Shown here in pieces: positions 8,530 to 17,167 of a stretch of DNA of 43,632 bases. The stretch is from Lentisphaeria bacterium. GTDB taxonomy: Bacteria; Verrucomicrobiota; Lentisphaeria; Victivallales; Victivallaceae. Where the stretch lies: contig JAFVZG010000054.1 in assembly GCA_017508285.1 (NCBI GenBank), positions 1 to 43,632 on the forward strand, given 5' to 3'. Position numbers and translations under genes: made by a program. The notes below the pieces were generated by a model. It was not told the origin of the DNA, did not search any database, and saw only the letters and a list, made by a program, of their open reading frames with translations. Within the stretch, counting starts at the first letter, position 1. Each line of letters opens with the position of its first letter.

Positions 8530-9021
8530 ATGGTAACGATCAAAACATCAAAAGGTGACATCAAGTTGGAACTTGATGCCGCTGCCGCACCGGAAACCGT
8601 CAAAAACTTCCTCACCTATGTGAGTGAAGGTTTTTACAAAGATACCATCTTTCACCGGGTCATTCCGGGATTTATGATCCAGGGCGGCGGATTTGACACC
8701 TCTTTCACCCAGAAACCGACCCACGATCCGGTCAAAAATGAAGCCGCCAATCAGCTGCCCAATAAGCGCGGCACTATCGCTATGGCGCGTACCATGGTCG
8801 TGGATTCAGCCACCAGCCAGTTTTTCATCAATCTGGTCGACAATGACTTTTTGAACTTCCGCGCCCCGATCCCCCAGTATTACGGCTACTGCGTTTTCGG
8901 CAAAGTCGTTGAGGGGATGGAGGTCGTCGATGCCATCGCTCAGGTGAAAACCGCCTCCCGCGGCATGCATCAGGATGTGCCGGAAGAAAATGTGGTCATC
9001 CTCGACGTGATCAACGACTGA
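8530..9021 (+). CDS. Peptidyl-prolyl cis-trans isomerase, cyclophilin type
   Basis: A 163-residue single-domain cyclophilin without a signal peptide, so a cytoplasmic PpiB-like proline isomerase assisting protein folding. The catalytic strand [13 protein letters not shown] (residues 41-53) carries the key Arg and Phe, and the active-site segments [21 protein letters not shown] and [15 protein letters not shown] are intact. Ala and Met replace some usual residues around the MAR.. segment, which is within family range. An AAAGGA site precedes the ATG. The gene stands alone between ruvB and a convergent methyltransferase gene. Confidence 0.93.
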   Translation: MVTIKTSKGDIKLELDAAAAPETVKNFLTYVSEGFYKDTIFHRVIPGFMIQGGGFDTSFTQKPTHDPVKNEAANQLPNKRGTIAMARTMVVDSATSQFFINLVDNDFLNFRAPIPQYYGYCVFGKVVEGMEVVDAIAQVKTASRGMHQDVPEENVVILDVIND

Positions 9022-9103
9022 AAGTTTTGAAACGGGGCTGAGCGCAAAACCTTTTTTTGAGTTCCGGCGGCAGCCCTTTATCCGGTCTCTGATCCGGTTA
9101 TGC

Positions 9104-9134
9104 AGTCTGCATACATTTTATGTGTATGCAGACT
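9104..9134. repeat. Perfect 12-bp inverted repeat between convergent genes
   Basis: AGTCTGCATACA at 9104-9115 and its exact complement at 9123-9134 enclose a 7-nt loop. It sits in the 150-bp gap between the convergent cyclophilin and methyltransferase genes. A bidirectional transcription stop is the simplest reading, but neither side has a T-tract, so another role is possible. Confidence 0.6.
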
Positions 9135-9171
9135 TGCTGCTGTTCCGGGCATGGAGTATTTCAGAGGGCAC

Positions 9172-9984
9172 TTACCGTTTCTTGAAACTGCGTTGTCTGG
9201 CGACTTCGTAGAGCAGTATCGTTGCGGCGGAAGCCACATTGAGAGAATCGATTTTACCGAGCATGGGAATATTGACCTTCAGATCTGCCTGATCCATCCA
9301 GAAATCGGTCAGCCCGGTCTGTTCTGCGCCGACAACTATCGCCACCGGCTGAGTCAGATCGACATCGGTGTATTTGAAGTCGGTATGAGGGGTGGCGGCT
9401 AAGATTTTCACTCCCCTTGCCCGCAAATATGCCATGGCACTGGCATTGTCACAGACCCCGACCGGCACCGAAAAGATCGCTCCGGTACTGGCGCGGATCA
9501 CATTGGGGTTGTAAAGATCGGTTTTTCTTTCGCAGACGATCAGGGCATCGGCACCGGCGGCATCGGCACTGCGCAGCATGGAACCGAGATTGCCGGGTTT
9601 TTCGATGGTTTCAGCGACCAGATAGACCGGAGCAGTGAATTCCGGCAGTTTTTCCAATTCATGGGAACGCATTTTTGCCACCGCCAGCAATCCTTCCGGA
9701 CGGTCGCGGTAGGTGACCTTTTCCAGCAGGTGCGGAGCAAGGCGGGTCACCCGGATCCCGGATGCGGCGATCTCCTCAAGCAGCGGGAATTCATTGGAAC
9801 CGAGAAAGTGTTCCGGTGAAAAGTAGCACTCCACCAGTTCCATGCCATACTCTCTTGAGCGGGTCAACTCCCGGTAGCCCTCAAGAATAGTGAGATTTTC
9901 CTTGTCGCGGGTTCGCCGGTCACGGAGTTTGACCAGATGTTTAAGGGCTGGATTCTGGGCACTGGTGATAGTAATATATTCCAT
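9172..9984 (-). CDS. TrmH/SpoU-family RNA 2'-O-methyltransferase
   Basis: A 270-residue SPOUT methyltransferase that would methylate a ribose 2'-OH in tRNA or rRNA using S-adenosylmethionine. The N-terminal substrate-binding domain (SAQNPALKHL at residue 8) resembles RlmB/TsnR-type enzymes. The three SpoU motifs follow: motif 1 IEKPGNLGSMLRSADAAG (128-144), motif 2 NPNVIRASTGAIFSVPV (159-175) and motif 3 IPMLGKIDSLNVASAATILLYE (239-260), which together form the knotted SAM site. The exact target nucleotide cannot be told. It converges on the cyclophilin gene and is divergent from clpB, sharing a 167-bp intergenic region. Confidence 0.88.
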   Translation of the reverse strand: MEYITITSAQNPALKHLVKLRDRRTRDKENLTILEGYRELTRSREYGMELVECYFSPEHFLGSNEFPLLEEIAASGIRVTRLAPHLLEKVTYRDRPEGLLAVAKMRSHELEKLPEFTAPVYLVAETIEKPGNLGSMLRSADAAGADALIVCERKTDLYNPNVIRASTGAIFSVPVGVCDNASAMAYLRARGVKILAATPHTDFKYTDVDLTQPVAIVVGAEQTGLTDFWMDQADLKVNIPMLGKIDSLNVASAATILLYEVARQRSFKKR

Positions 9985-10016
9985 AAAAATCTTCTTCTTT
10001 CAATTGAAGTGTGTTG

Positions 10017-10039
10017 TTATGACACGGTACGGGTCATAA
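10017..10039. promoter_or_regulatory. Inverted repeat with 9-bp spacer upstream of clpB (operator candidate)
   Basis: TTATGAC at 10017-10023 and GTCATAA at 10033-10039 are exact complements separated by 9 bp. Arms around a 9-bp spacer recall the CIRCE operator of the HrcA heat-shock repressor, but the arm sequence is not the CIRCE consensus (TTAGCACTC). It lies 113 bp before clpB and 33 bp before the start of the divergent methyltransferase gene. Confidence 0.4.
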
Positions 10040-10112
10040 ATATACACTGACACACGGCGGTTTTCAAGTTTTCCTGAGGTGAAGTTTACCACGGCACGGA
10101 ATTTGCTGGTAT

Positions 10113-10133
10113 GGTTGTTGAAAAAAAACAACC
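10113..10133 (+). promoter_or_regulatory. Leader hairpin just before the clpB ribosome-binding site
   Basis: GGTTGTT at 10113-10119 pairs with AACAACC at 10127-10133 around an A-rich 7-nt loop. The strong GAGGAGG Shine-Dalgarno starts five bases later (10138-10144). It could tune translation or protect the 5' end; no pairing with the Shine-Dalgarno itself was seen. Confidence 0.4.
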
Positions 10134-10151
10134 AAAAGAGGAGGTCAGATT

Positions 10152-12731
10152 ATGAATGTGGAAAAATTTACCAACAAAAGCCGTGAAGCATTGATGAGAG
10201 CCCAACAGAGTGCGCAAGCTGCCGGTCATACCGAATTGCGGGCTCTGCATCTTTTGTCAGCATTGCTCGATGATGATGAGAGTCTGGTCAACTCCATACT
10301 GGAAAAACTGGGCGTGAATAAAGCATTATTCCGCAGCAAGGTCACTTCTGCGCTGTCGGATCTGCCCCGGGTTTCCGGCACTGCGCAGCAGGAAGTTGTG
10401 ATGACCGGGGAATTCAGCAGCGTACTGAATAATGCCATGCAGAAAGCCGCTGAAATGAAGGATGAATTCGTTTCAGTCGAGCATCTGTTGATGGCATTGC
10501 TCTCAGTCGACAGCAAAGCGGCGAAACTGCTCAATGATGCCGGAGTGAACAATGGCAACCTTTTAACTTCCCTGCAGTCATTGCGGGGCAATCAGCGGGT
10601 GACCTCCCCGGAACCGGAGGCGACATTTGAAGCATTGAAAAAGTATTCCCGTGATCTGACGATGATGGCGATGCAGGATAAACTTGATCCGGTCATCGGC
10701 AGAGATGAGGAGATCCGCCGGGTCATCCAGATACTTTCGCGCCGCACCAAAAACAATCCGGTGCTGATCGGTGAGCCGGGAGTCGGAAAAACCGCTATCG
10801 CTGAAGGACTTGCCCGCCGGGTGGTCAGCGGCGATGTGCCGGAGTCTCTCCGTGACCGCCGGGTGGTGGCTCTGGATATGGGTGCATTGATCGCCGGAGC
10901 GAAGTACCGGGGCGAATTTGAAGAGAGATTGAAAGCGGTTTTGAAAGAGGTCACATCCAGCGGAGGCAAAATCATTCTTTTCATTGATGAATTGCACACC
11001 GTGGTCGGTGCCGGCGGCGGAGATGGTTCCATGGATGCCGGCAATCTGCTCAAACCGATGCTCGCCCGCGGTGAATTGCACTGCATCGGCGCAACTACTT
11101 TGGATGAATACCGCAAATACATCGAAAAAGATGCCGCTCTTGAACGCCGTTTTCAGGCGGTCATGGTCAATCCGCCCTCAGTGGAAGATACCGTTTCCAT
11201 CCTGCGCGGCTTGAAAGAGCGTTATGAATTGCACCACGGTGTCCGGATCAAAGACAGCGCGCTGGTAGCGGCGGCAGTTCTTTCCGACAAATATATTTCC
11301 GGCAGATTCCTGCCCGACAAGGCGATCGACCTGGTGGATGAAGCCGCCGCCGCTTTGCGCACCGGGATCGACAGCAGCCCTCTGGAATTGGATGAAAACC
11401 GCCGCAAATTGATGCAGCTGGAAATCGAATTGACCAGCTTGCGCAATGAAAAGGATAAAGCCGGTATCAAACGCCGGGAGGAGTTGGAAAAAGAGGCGGC
11501 GGAACTCCGGGAACGCGGCAAGGAATTGCAGGCATTGTATGATAATGAAAAAAATGCCATCAGCAAGCTGCGCGATTGCCGGGAGGCTCTGGATCTCGCC
11601 AGAGGACAACTGGAAAAAGCAGAACGCTCCTACAATCTGGAAAAGGCCGCCGAATTGCGCCACGGCACCATCCCGAAACTGGAAAAACAGCTTGCCGATG
11701 CCGAAAATGCTTTCAATTCCGGCAGTTCTTCGCGGATGCTCAAAGAGGAGGTCGATGAAGATGAGATCGCCGCTATCATCAGCCGCTGGACAAATATCCC
11801 GGTAACCAAACTGGTGGAGAGCGAAAAAGAAAAACTGCTTTCACTTGCCGCAACTTTGCATGAGAGCGTTATCGGTCAGAATGAGGCGGTTTCCGCAGTC
11901 AGCGATGCGGTATTGCGTGCCAGAGCCGGTCTGCACGATCCGGCGCGCCCCATTGCCAGTTTCATCTTTCTCGGCCCTACCGGAGTGGGCAAAACGGAAC
12001 TTGCCAGGGCACTGGCACGGCAGCTTTTTGATGATGAAAGAGCCATGATCCGGATCGATATGTCAGAGTATATGGAAAAATTCAGTGTTTCCCGCCTGAT
12101 CGGTGCGCCTCCGGGATATGTCGGGTATGAAGAAGGCGGTCAATTGACCGAAGCAGTCCGGCGCCGCCCCTATTCGGTGGTGCTCTTTGACGAGATCGAA
12201 AAGGCTCACAGCGATGTTTTCAACATCCTGCTGCAGATCCTTGAAGACGGCAGAGTTACCGATTCACAGGGCAGAACGGTCAACTTCAAAAATACCATCA
12301 TCATCATGACCAGCAATCTGGGCAGTGCCATGATACTGGAAAACTCCGGCAAAGATGAGATGCAGTTGAAAGAGGCATTGAATCTGGAATTGCGTCGGCA
12401 CTTCCGGCCGGAATTCCTCAACCGTATCGACGAAACGCTTATATTCAAGTCGCTTACGCTTGAAGAATTGCGGGATATCGCCGGGATACAGATCCGGAAA
12501 CTCGCCGGGCGGCTGCAGGATAACGGTATCACGCTCGTCGTGGATGATAAAGCAAAAGAATTCATCGCCAAAACAGGGTATGACCCGGACTTCGGAGCCA
12601 GACCCCTGAAACGGGCAGTTATCCGGCTTCTGGAAACGCCGCTGGCAGGGAAGATCATCGCCGGAGAGATCGCCGTAAACAGTACCGTCAAAGTTTCTGA
12701 AAAAGATGGCAAACTGATCTTCAGCAATTGA
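10152..12731 (+). CDS. clpB: ATP-dependent disaggregase ClpB
   Basis: An 859-residue Hsp100 chaperone of standard ClpB length that, with DnaK, pulls proteins out of aggregates in the cytoplasm. It has a double Clp N-domain (residues 1-150, starting [17 protein letters not shown]), a first AAA+ module with Walker [14 protein letters not shown] (about 207) and [15 protein letters not shown], a long charged coiled coil (about 405-525) that distinguishes ClpB from ClpA/C, a second AAA+ module with Walker [16 protein letters not shown] (about 609) and pore loop [13 protein letters not shown], and a D2-small C-terminal domain. A strong GAGGAGG site precedes the start. No hsp neighbours are present. 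Confidence 0.97.
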   Translation: MNVEKFTNKSREALMRAQQSAQAAGHTELRALHLLSALLDDDESLVNSILEKLGVNKALFRSKVTSALSDLPRVSGTAQQEVVMTGEFSSVLNNAMQKAAEMKDEFVSVEHLLMALLSVDSKAAKLLNDAGVNNGNLLTSLQSLRGNQRVTSPEPEATFEALKKYSRDLTMMAMQDKLDPVIGRDEEIRRVIQILSRRTKNNPVLIGEPGVGKTAIAEGLARRVVSGDVPESLRDRRVVALDMGALIAGAKYRGEFEERLKAVLKEVTSSGGKIILFIDELHTVVGAGGGDGSMDAGNLLKPMLARGELHCIGATTLDEYRKYIEKDAALERRFQAVMVNPPSVEDTVSILRGLKERYELHHGVRIKDSALVAAAVLSDKYISGRFLPDKAIDLVDEAAAALRTGIDSSPLELDENRRKLMQLEIELTSLRNEKDKAGIKRREELEKEAAELRERGKELQALYDNEKNAISKLRDCREALDLARGQLEKAERSYNLEKAAELRHGTIPKLEKQLADAENAFNSGSSSRMLKEEVDEDEIAAIISRWTNIPVTKLVESEKEKLLSLAATLHESVIGQNEAVSAVSDAVLRARAGLHDPARPIASFIFLGPTGVGKTELARALARQLFDDERAMIRIDMSEYMEKFSVSRLIGAPPGYVGYEEGGQLTEAVRRRPYSVVLFDEIEKAHSDVFNILLQILEDGRVTDSQGRTVNFKNTIIIMTSNLGSAMILENSGKDEMQLKEALNLELRRHFRPEFLNRIDETLIFKSLTLEELRDIAGIQIRKLAGRLQDNGITLVVDDKAKEFIAKTGYDPDFGARPLKRAVIRLLETPLAGKIIAGEIAVNSTVKVSEKDGKLIFSN

Positions 12732-12747
12732 AGATACGGCTATTCGC

Positions 12748-12780
12748 CGGGAGTGTCACGCCGCGCAAACGGCACTCCCG
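12748..12780 (+). terminator. Weak stem-loop after clpB
   Basis: CGGGAGTG (12748-12755) and CACTCCCG (12773-12780) form an 8-bp stem around a 17-nt loop, 17 bp past the clpB stop. There is no T-tract after it, so termination strength is unclear. Confidence 0.45.
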
Positions 12781-12823
12781 CATGCGGATAGACTTTCGCC
12801 CGGCACGAATAGAATCCGGGCAT

Positions 12824-12869
12824 AAAAAGAGCGCAGGCGGCGTAAAAAACTTTACTGCCGCTTTTGCGC
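12824..12869 (-). terminator. Terminator of the large symporter gene
   Basis: On the minus strand a two-part stem (GCGCA/TGCGC outside, GCGGC/GCCGC inside, with a small asymmetric internal loop) is followed by TCTTTTT. It begins 23 bp past the symporter stop. Confidence 0.6.
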
Positions 12870-12891
12870 TCAAAATCCGGACAGGGTGGTT

Positions 12892-15213
12892 TTATTCCGT
12901 TTTTTCTGAAGCATTCCGGGCTTCTATTGCTTCAAAGGCTTTTTTATCAGCCAGAGAAACATTGCCTTCAACTCTGCCGTCATCGAGGATATCTACTTCA
13001 GTGCGTGCTTTGAGATCACGGAAAAGCTGCCGCAGATCTTTGATACCGCCGATGGTGAACCAGACGGTAGTGACCGCCGCCACGATACCGGGAATGATCA
13101 TATAGGTTATCAGGAAGTAGTTGCTCCAATCCTGATCGTCAAGTTTGTAGAATGGGCGGATAATGACGATGACCAGAAAGATCAAAATAAATTTATAACC
13201 GATCGAGTAAACAAACAGCCCCCAGGCGATCCATTTATCACCGGTGGTGTATTCCGGGGTGATACCGACCATTTTGTCGATGATCCCTTTGAAACTCCAA
13301 TCGGTTTTGATCTTTTTCTCGCCGTCAAGAGCGTAGATGCCGCGGTGGAGCATCCGGTCAAGGTTGAATTTCTCTTTGCCGATATTGGTCAACGCCGATA
13401 CTGCGCAGTAGATGATCAGAGTGATCACCATGGTGATGAAGTAAAGTTCATAACTGTTGATAGGACATTTTTCCGGGTTCATTTTCCAGACCACATAGGG
13501 ATTGAACGGCTTGGAAACCGCCTCCAGAAAATTGCCGACCCCGGTTATCAGACCGTGATCTTCAAGATACGGGTAAATGACATCCGCCCATTTCCGCTGG
13601 ATAAAGATGCTGTTCACCCCCAGAACCATGCCGGTAAGCAGTGAACTCCACGCCCCGTAAATATTGCCGAAACGACTGTAAAGACCGAAAATCATCACCG
13701 GTCCGCAACCGCCAAGCCACATGGTACACATCAACGTGACAAAGAGGTTGATATAGTCAAGCTGCGCCATAAAGAATGAACCGATGAAAAAGAATACGCC
13801 GATACCGATGGATACCAGACGGATCATCCACATATGTTCAGCCGGAGTGAATGGCTTTTTGCGCAGCGGCAGTATCACATCCTGAGCGATGGTGGTGGCA
13901 GCACTGTAAATACGCGTATCATCGGTGGAAACCATTGCCATGACCATCATCAGCAGAAACAATCCTATCATGCCTTCAGGCAGAATATGGCGGATGGATA
14001 CTGCCATCATCATCTGGTGATACAGGGTGCGGAATTGCTGGGAAAGTTTACTGCCCTGATCACCGGGGGCGTTTTTGAACTCCTCTTTGGCAGCATCAAG
14101 GTACGGCGTATCAAGATTGTTTTCTTCTGAAAGCGGAACATCTTTACCGATAATGTGATTGTGCTGAGGGATCTTTTTCACTGCAGAGATCAAATTATCT
14201 TTGATTTCCTGAGTGGGGGAGATCTGTTCGGCGACCTGAGAACTCAATTCCACGCGGATCTTTTTGGCGATCCCGGAGAAATTAACATGGTTCATCACCG
14301 TAAGTATGCAGATGGCTACCAGCACATAAAAAAGGATGTTCAATGCGCCGCGCCAGTCGCCCAGAAGCCCTGCCATTTTCTGTTCGTGAGGTGAACGGGA
14401 ACGGCTGGCTCCGCCGGTGACCCAGCTGCCGCGGTGGAGAAAAAGAGCCAGAATGGTGATACCGAGGAAGAAGAAGTTGAAGTCACGCAGATTCTGCATA
14501 TCGTAGGGGTCGAGAAAGTTTTCTCCCGGAACCCGGTCAGACATCACCGGAGCGACCTCTTCAAACCAGGAGAAGTTGACCAGACAGAAGATCACAAAGG
14601 CCACTAAAAGAGGATAAAAGATCAAACCCTGCAAAGTGTCGGTAACGGTGATACCGAGGTCACCGCTGATGCAGATGATGCTGATTGCCATGACCAGACT
14701 GACAAATATCAGCACGCCGAAAGTATTCCACTCAATGCCACAGAAACGGAAATATTGAGGCAGGTCAAGAACATAGATAAAGAAACGCGCAGCAATGGCA
14801 GGCATGATCATATTGGCAAGCATTTCCGATATACTGCGCAGACCGGCGGCAAACATGCGGAATTTCCGGCTGTAGCGCATTTCCAGGAATTGTCCGATGC
14901 TCATCGCTTTGGTTTCCCGGTAGCGGTAACTGAAAAATCCGGTCAGCCCCATGATAACCGATACCGGCAGAATGATGCTCTGCCAGAAGCCGAGGGCAAA
15001 ACCGGTTTTATAATGCACTTCCACAAAGGCGACCACACCGATAATGGATAAACCGGAGGCAACGGCGGCAACACTCATAACATATCTGCCGCAAAGTCTG
15101 CCGGTGGAAAGGAAATCGACTACGCCCCGGATATATTTGCGGCAGTAAAAAGCCATGTAGAAAACAAAAATCAATGGTACGATCAAAATCGCATAATCTA
15201 TCCAGCTGAGCAT
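12892..15213 (-). CDS. Large sodium:solute symporter-like protein
   Basis: A 773-residue membrane protein with an SSS-type N-terminal half: first helix SWIDYAILIVPLIFVFYMAF, then VVDFLSTGRLCGRYVMSVAA in the position of the family's Na+/solute signature, and MSIGQFLEMRYSRKFRMFAAG. It is some 200 residues longer than a typical SSS protein. About 100 mostly hydrophilic residues (roughly 306-410) are inserted before LPEGMIGLFLL, and further helices extend the C-terminus. The insert includes conserved-looking amphipathic stretches and could form an extramembrane domain. Related long SSS proteins with this insert are common in carbohydrate-degrading PVC bacteria; substrate is unknown. GGGGGA precedes the ATG. 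The upstream region is occupied by repeat copy A. Confidence 0.8.
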   Translation of the reverse strand: MLSWIDYAILIVPLIFVFYMAFYCRKYIRGVVDFLSTGRLCGRYVMSVAAVASGLSIIGVVAFVEVHYKTGFALGFWQSIILPVSVIMGLTGFFSYRYRETKAMSIGQFLEMRYSRKFRMFAAGLRSISEMLANMIMPAIAARFFIYVLDLPQYFRFCGIEWNTFGVLIFVSLVMAISIICISGDLGITVTDTLQGLIFYPLLVAFVIFCLVNFSWFEEVAPVMSDRVPGENFLDPYDMQNLRDFNFFFLGITILALFLHRGSWVTGGASRSRSPHEQKMAGLLGDWRGALNILFYVLVAICILTVMNHVNFSGIAKKIRVELSSQVAEQISPTQEIKDNLISAVKKIPQHNHIIGKDVPLSEENNLDTPYLDAAKEEFKNAPGDQGSKLSQQFRTLYHQMMMAVSIRHILPEGMIGLFLLMMVMAMVSTDDTRIYSAATTIAQDVILPLRKKPFTPAEHMWMIRLVSIGIGVFFFIGSFFMAQLDYINLFVTLMCTMWLGGCGPVMIFGLYSRFGNIYGAWSSLLTGMVLGVNSIFIQRKWADVIYPYLEDHGLITGVGNFLEAVSKPFNPYVVWKMNPEKCPINSYELYFITMVITLIIYCAVSALTNIGKEKFNLDRMLHRGIYALDGEKKIKTDWSFKGIIDKMVGITPEYTTGDKWIAWGLFVYSIGYKFILIFLVIVIIRPFYKLDDQDWSNYFLITYMIIPGIVAAVTTVWFTIGGIKDLRQLFRDLKARTEVDILDDGRVEGNVSLADKKAFEAIEARNASEKTE

Positions 15214-15332
15214 GAAATCCCCCTTCAGATGTTAAAATTTACGGCATAACGGGAAAACCGCAGTTTGTCATTTAACGGAAAACAAAGGATTTTTATTTTA
15301 CCCGCACCTCTTTTCTTTTTGCGCAAATATGT

Positions 15333-15671
15333 GGATTATTTGCAGGGTGCTTACGCCACCGCCCCGCACCACCGGTGGTGTCACTGGCACTTTTGTTCTT
15401 TTGGTTTGCACGCGTTTTATGGCGTTTGGCTGACACGACTCATGTGGTGCAATCCTGCACCCCGCTGTCAGACTGCGGGGGGGTATTTCAGTCGGCATGC
15501 AATTTGCTGCAAACTCAGACCGGCGTGGTCGGCGTTGACAACAAGAAATGGACTTTTTGGAGATGCGCGGTTCCTCGTCTGCAAGCATACTGCTCCCACA
15601 AAACTCCCATGAATTACCAAAAGATCCCCAAAAGAGAGGCAAAACCACCCTCTGCAGACTGCGGGCGGTAT
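15333..15671. repeat. Dispersed non-coding repeat, copy A
   Basis: The 496-bp gap between the symporter start (15213) and the ddc stop (15710) has no credible gene. Most of it is a repeat also found at about 27670-28098 in the same orientation. The best-matching core is 15366-15466, which matches 27743-27842 with roughly 15 differences and one indel by eye, including the shared CGACTCATGTGG and TTTATGGCGTT. A second shared block contains CATACTGCTCCCACAAAA, and both copies end in CAGACTGCGGGCGGTAT (here 15655-15671). A near copy of that end (15469-15486) lies inside this copy. The middles differ. Short frames in it are not conserved as proteins between the copies apart from a short stretch. 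Confidence 0.75.
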
Positions 15672-15709
15672 TTTGCCAATGGCCCGCTGGTGCTTTGAGG
15701 GAACCTTAT

Positions 15710-17167
15710 TTACCGCAAAGAAAGGATCAGTGCGAACAATTCATCGAGTTTTTCGTGGGATTGCAGCGGATTGAGCAGAGTAAACTTCAAACACACTTTA
15801 CCGCGGCAAACCGTTTGGCCGATGACCACCCCGTGATGGTGCAGCAATTCCCGGCGGATACGCTTATTCATGGTATCGGCATCTTCAGTGCTTTGCTCCG
15901 GAGGCAGTACCCGGAAGACCACCGAACTGATTTCCGGTTCAGTAACCACCTCTGCATCCGGCGAAGCATTGAGTTTGTCATAGAAGTATCCGGCATTATC
16001 GATACAGCGGGTGACCAGCTCCGACCAACCCTCTTTGCCGCGCATCCGGAAACTCACCCAGACTTTCAGCGCATCGAAACGGCGGGTGGTCTGCATTGAC
16101 TTATTGACCAGATTGATATAACCGTCTTCCTCATCCTCCTCCCGGTTGAGGTAATCGGCGTGGATGGTCAGCGCATCAAAATGGCGTTTATCCCGGATAA
16201 GTGAGGCACTGCAGCTGACCGGCAGGAAGAACATCTTGTGGAAATCCACCGTGATCGAATCGCATTTTGCCAGACCGGATACCCGGTGTGCATATTTCTC
16301 TGAAAGCACCACCGCACTGCCGTAAGCGGCATCCGCATGGAGCCACATTCCGTAACGGTCGCAAAGTTCCCGCAATTTTTCCAGAGGATCGATACTGCCG
16401 AAATCAGTTGTACCGACAGTGGCGGCAATACAGAAAGGCAGATTGCCCTCAGCAATATCCTTCTCTATCAACTTTTCCAGTGCCCCGACATCCATCTGCA
16501 TGGCATCATTGACCGGCACTTTGACCACGGTTTCATAGCCCATACCCATCAGGTGCGCGCTCTTTTCCATGGAAAAGTGGGATACTTCCGAACAGTAAAG
16601 CCGGAATTTGCGGAAATTTTCCGGCAAACCATGCTTTTTGATATCGTATCCGAGTTTCTCATTGCAGAACCAATCCCTCGCCAGCAGCAGACCGGATAAA
16701 TTGGATTGGGAACCGCCGGAAGTGAATACTCCGTCACTATCCTCACCGTAACCGTAAAGTTTGCAGAGGTTGCGGATAACTTCCACTTCGATCTCGGTAG
16801 CCGCCGGAGCCTGATCCCAGGAATCCATGGATTGATTGAATGTGGCGATAACCAGCTCCGCAGCAATGGATTCCACCAATGCCGCACAATGAAGATGAGC
16901 CATATAGTTGGTCGATGCCGGCCGCACCATATTGGGCAGGATCTTCTGCGTCATCTCTTCCAGCACTGCCGCAAAACCGCGACCCTTTTCCGGGAGCAAT
17001 TCATCGGTGTGCAAAGCACTGCGCAGATCGTAAGGCGGCATACCGGCATAAGCCTGATCATCACTCAAAGAAGCGGCGATCGCCCGGATCGTCGCTTCCA
17101 TGATTTCGATATATGATCGCTTGCTGTTGTCGTCAGAAGTCAGAAAAAGATCATTTTTTGAATTCAT
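15710..17167 (-). CDS. ddc: L-2,4-diaminobutyrate decarboxylase (PLP group II decarboxylase)
   Basis: A 485-residue group II PLP decarboxylase. It would convert L-2,4-diaminobutyrate to 1,3-diaminopropane plus CO2. The PLP lysine is Lys311 in VDFHKMFFLPVSCSA, and the cofactor-stacking HADAAYG lies at 277-283. SGGSQSNLSGLLLARD (150-165) is the phosphate-binding region. The preceding gene is a diaminobutyrate aminotransferase, the dat-ddc order known from Acinetobacter and Haemophilus, which is the main reason for choosing diaminobutyrate over glutamate or aromatic substrates. The ATG at 17167 is chosen because GAGG stands 7 nt before it; it overlaps the dat 3' end by 17 bp. An upstream ATG at 17194 is possible but lacks such a site. 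Confidence 0.85.
   Translation of the reverse strand: MNSKNDLFLTSDDNSKRSYIEIMEATIRAIAASLSDDQAYAGMPPYDLRSALHTDELLPEKGRGFAAVLEEMTQKILPNMVRPASTNYMAHLHCAALVESIAAELVIATFNQSMDSWDQAPAATEIEVEVIRNLCKLYGYGEDSDGVFTSGGSQSNLSGLLLARDWFCNEKLGYDIKKHGLPENFRKFRLYCSEVSHFSMEKSAHLMGMGYETVVKVPVNDAMQMDVGALEKLIEKDIAEGNLPFCIAATVGTTDFGSIDPLEKLRELCDRYGMWLHADAAYGSAVVLSEKYAHRVSGLAKCDSITVDFHKMFFLPVSCSASLIRDKRHFDALTIHADYLNREEDEEDGYINLVNKSMQTTRRFDALKVWVSFRMRGKEGWSELVTRCIDNAGYFYDKLNASPDAEVVTEPEISSVVFRVLPPEQSTEDADTMNKRIRRELLHHHGVVIGQTVCRGKVCLKFTLLNPLQSHEKLDELFALILSLR

Noticed and set aside
9035-9076. GGGCTG/CAGCCC pair after the cyclophilin gene as a terminator
   Set aside because: The 30-nt loop contains the T-tract instead of the T-tract following the stem, so it is not a standard terminator.
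15298-15648. A 116-codon minus-strand frame with a counterpart at 27793-28074 sharing GN-x-WEFCGSSM
   Set aside because: The shared peptide comes from the conserved DNA block of the dispersed repeat. The rest does not match between copies, so it is not treated as a gene.
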